From Actinoplanes xinjiangensis (GTDB taxonomy: Bacteria; Actinomycetota; Actinomycetes; Mycobacteriales; Micromonosporaceae): 64,000 nt of DNA. The notes under the pieces were generated by a model. The model was not told the origin of the DNA. It was given only the letters and a program-made list of their open reading frames with translations, and ran no database searches. The position numbers and the translations under genes were made by a program. Below, in pieces: positions 62,945-64,000 of this stretch (within the stretch, counting starts at the first letter, position 1; each line of letters starts with the position of its first letter). The stretch is taken from positions 1-64,000 of the forward strand of contig NZ_QGGR01000005.1 of NCBI RefSeq assembly GCF_003148685.1, read 5' to 3'.

Positions 62945-64000
62945 TCAGTCCAGGACGGCGAGCACCGTACCGGCGGCGACCGTGCGGTTGCCCTCACGGA
63001 CGGCGAAGCCCATGCCGGCCTCCAGGGCGATCTCCTTGCCCAGGGTGACCGTCACCTCGTCCAGGGTGTCGCCGGGCATGACCAAGTCGCGCCCGCCCAG
63101 GTCCATCCCACCCGACACGTCGGTCGTGTGGAAGTAGAACTGGGGCCGGTAGTCGGCGGCGAACGGCGTGTGCCGGCCGCCCTCGGCGCTCGTCAGCGCG
63201 TACATCCGCGCCGTGAAGACCCGGTGCGGCCGCACACTCGCCGGCGCGGCGAGGACCTGGCCCCGCTGCACCTGCTCGCGCTTGACCCCGCGGAGCAGGA
63301 CGGCGGCGTTGTCGCCGGCCTGCGCCGACTCCAGCACCTTGCCGAACGTCTCCAGCCCGGTGGCCACGCTGGCGACGGTCGGGCCGAGGCCGACGACCTC
63401 GACCGGCTCGCCGGCGCGCAGCTCGCCGCGCTCCACCTTGCCGGTGACCACGGTGCCCCGGCCGCTGATCGACAGCACGTTCTCGATCGGCATCAGGAAC
63501 GGCTCCCCCAGCTCCCGCGGCGGGATCGGCACATACGCGTCGACCGCGTCGAGCAGGTCCACAATCGACGCCACCCAGCGCGGGTCGCCTTCGAGCGCCT
63601 TGAGCGCGCTGACCCGGACCACCGGTACCTCGTCGCCGGGGAACCCGTACTGCGAGAGCAGCTCACGGACCTCCAGCTCGACCAGGTCGAGCAGCTCCGG
63701 GTCGTCGGCCATGTCGCTCTTGTTGAGCGCCACCACCAGGTGCGGCACGCCGACCCGCTGGGCGAGCAGCACGTGCTCGCGGGTCTGCGGCATCGACCCG
63801 TCCTGCGCCGACACCACCAGGATCGCCCCGTCCACCTGCGCCGCCCCCGTGATCATGTTCTTCACGTAGTCGGCGTGCCCCGGCATGTCCACGTGCGCGT
63901 AGTGGCGCGACGCGGTCTCGTACTCGACGTGCGCAATGGTGATCGTGATCCCGCGAGCGGCCTCCTCCGGCGCCTTGTCGATCCCCTCGAACGCGACGTA
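62945..64000 (-). CDS. tuf: Divergent elongation factor Tu paralogue (5' end beyond window)
   Basis: About 351 residues of a translation factor visible; roughly 45 N-terminal residues, including the P-loop, lie past the right edge. Switch I region [15 protein letters not shown]3 [10 protein letters not shown]4 NKSD, and the domain 2/3 sequences ([37 protein letters not shown]) are those of EF-Tu. Many positions differ from the usual protein (DMPG for DxPG, NKSD for NKx[10 protein letters not shown]). It is not next to rpsL/fusA in the window, so it is probably a second, specialised copy. Confidence 0.88.
   Translation of the reverse strand, partial: YVAFEGIDKAPEEAARGITITIAHVEYETASRHYAHVDMPGHADYVKNMITGAAQVDGAILVVSAQDGSMPQTREHVLLAQRVGVPHLVVALNKSDMADDPELLDLVELEVRELLSQYGFPGDEVPVVRVSALKALEGDPRWVASIVDLLDAVDAYVPIPPRELGEPFLMPIENVLSISGRGTVVTGKVERGELRAGEPVEVVGLGPTVASVATGLETFGKVLESAQAGDNAAVLLRGVKREQVQRGQVLAAPASVRPHRVFTARMYALTSAEGGRHTPFAADYRPQFYFHTTDVSGGMDLGGRDLVMPGDTLDEVTVTLGKEIALEAGMGFAVREGNRTVAAGTVLAVLD

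Overview
The window is very GC-rich DNA with dense, often 4-base-overlapping genes, GTG and TTG starts, likely leaderless promoters and GC-rich hairpin terminators without U-tracts. This is a filamentous actinomycete chromosome. The CslA-GlxA pair, a GerW-type sporulation protein, SigE-like sigma factors and many secreted sugar-acting proteins fit Micromonosporaceae (Actinoplanes-like), but that is an inference from gene style, not a match to a genome. No rRNA, tRNA, CRISPR array, intact transposase or prophage was seen.

Layout. 0.3-2.3 kb: a 55-codon ORF coupled to an Asp/Glu-racemase-type enzyme, then an LppX-like lipoprotein and an orphan copy of its signal peptide. 2.3-5.6 kb: a WXG100-like pair with a membrane-anchored beta-propeller and a divergent hypothetical. 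5.7-9.5 kb: acyl-CoA oxidase divergent from a PadR regulator and CAAX protease. 9.7-15.7 kb: cslA-glxA (surface beta-glucan synthesis and copper-radical oxidation) facing a sigma/anti-sigma/GH6 cellulase operon. 15.7-20 kb: a 63-bp-period palindromic repeat array, a propeller lipoprotein, a NodS-like methyltransferase, and a CebR-like operator near an AbfB-domain protein. 20-26 kb: GH42 beta-galactosidase with an ABC importer, divergent from a LacI regulator that has two perfect operators. 26.4-30.5 kb: a broken alpha/beta hydrolase, GerW, a PilZ protein and a coupled sigma factor / triple-repeat membrane protein / amidoligase operon, the best candidate for an undescribed system. 30.5-34.1 kb: the second 63-bp repeat array beside a PrpF remnant, an extradiol dioxygenase, a hydrolase and a LysR regulator. 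34.1-42.2 kb: a rhamnulokinase-like kinase, a DeoR regulator, a YtfQRT/YjfF-type sugar importer and a Gfo/Idh/MocA dehydrogenase. 42.2-44.9 kb: TetR, a 15-bp tandem repeat and an epoxide-hydrolase homologue lacking its catalytic residues. 45-55 kb: an aerobic form-I carbon monoxide dehydrogenase cluster (coxMSL, an XdhC-YHS fusion, a MobA-like protein, coxD, coxG, coxE) plus a divergent XdhC. 55-60.6 kb: APH kinase and hydrolase, then a copper module (CsoR, CopZ, His-rich secreted protein, CopA). 60.7-64 kb: a large secreted phytase/esterase-like protein and a divergent EF-Tu paralogue cut by the right edge.

How the parts fit. Several modules look self-contained, with regulator, operator and structural genes together: PadR/CAAX, LacI/GH42, DeoR/YtfQRT and CsoR/CopA. 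Together they suggest a soil saprophyte that scavenges plant-derived sugars, oxidises trace CO, handles copper and decorates its hyphae with a beta-glucan. Copper recurs in GlxA, in the Mo-Cu site expected of form-I CO dehydrogenase and in the CsoR/CopA set, but nothing in the sequence shows that these are co-regulated.
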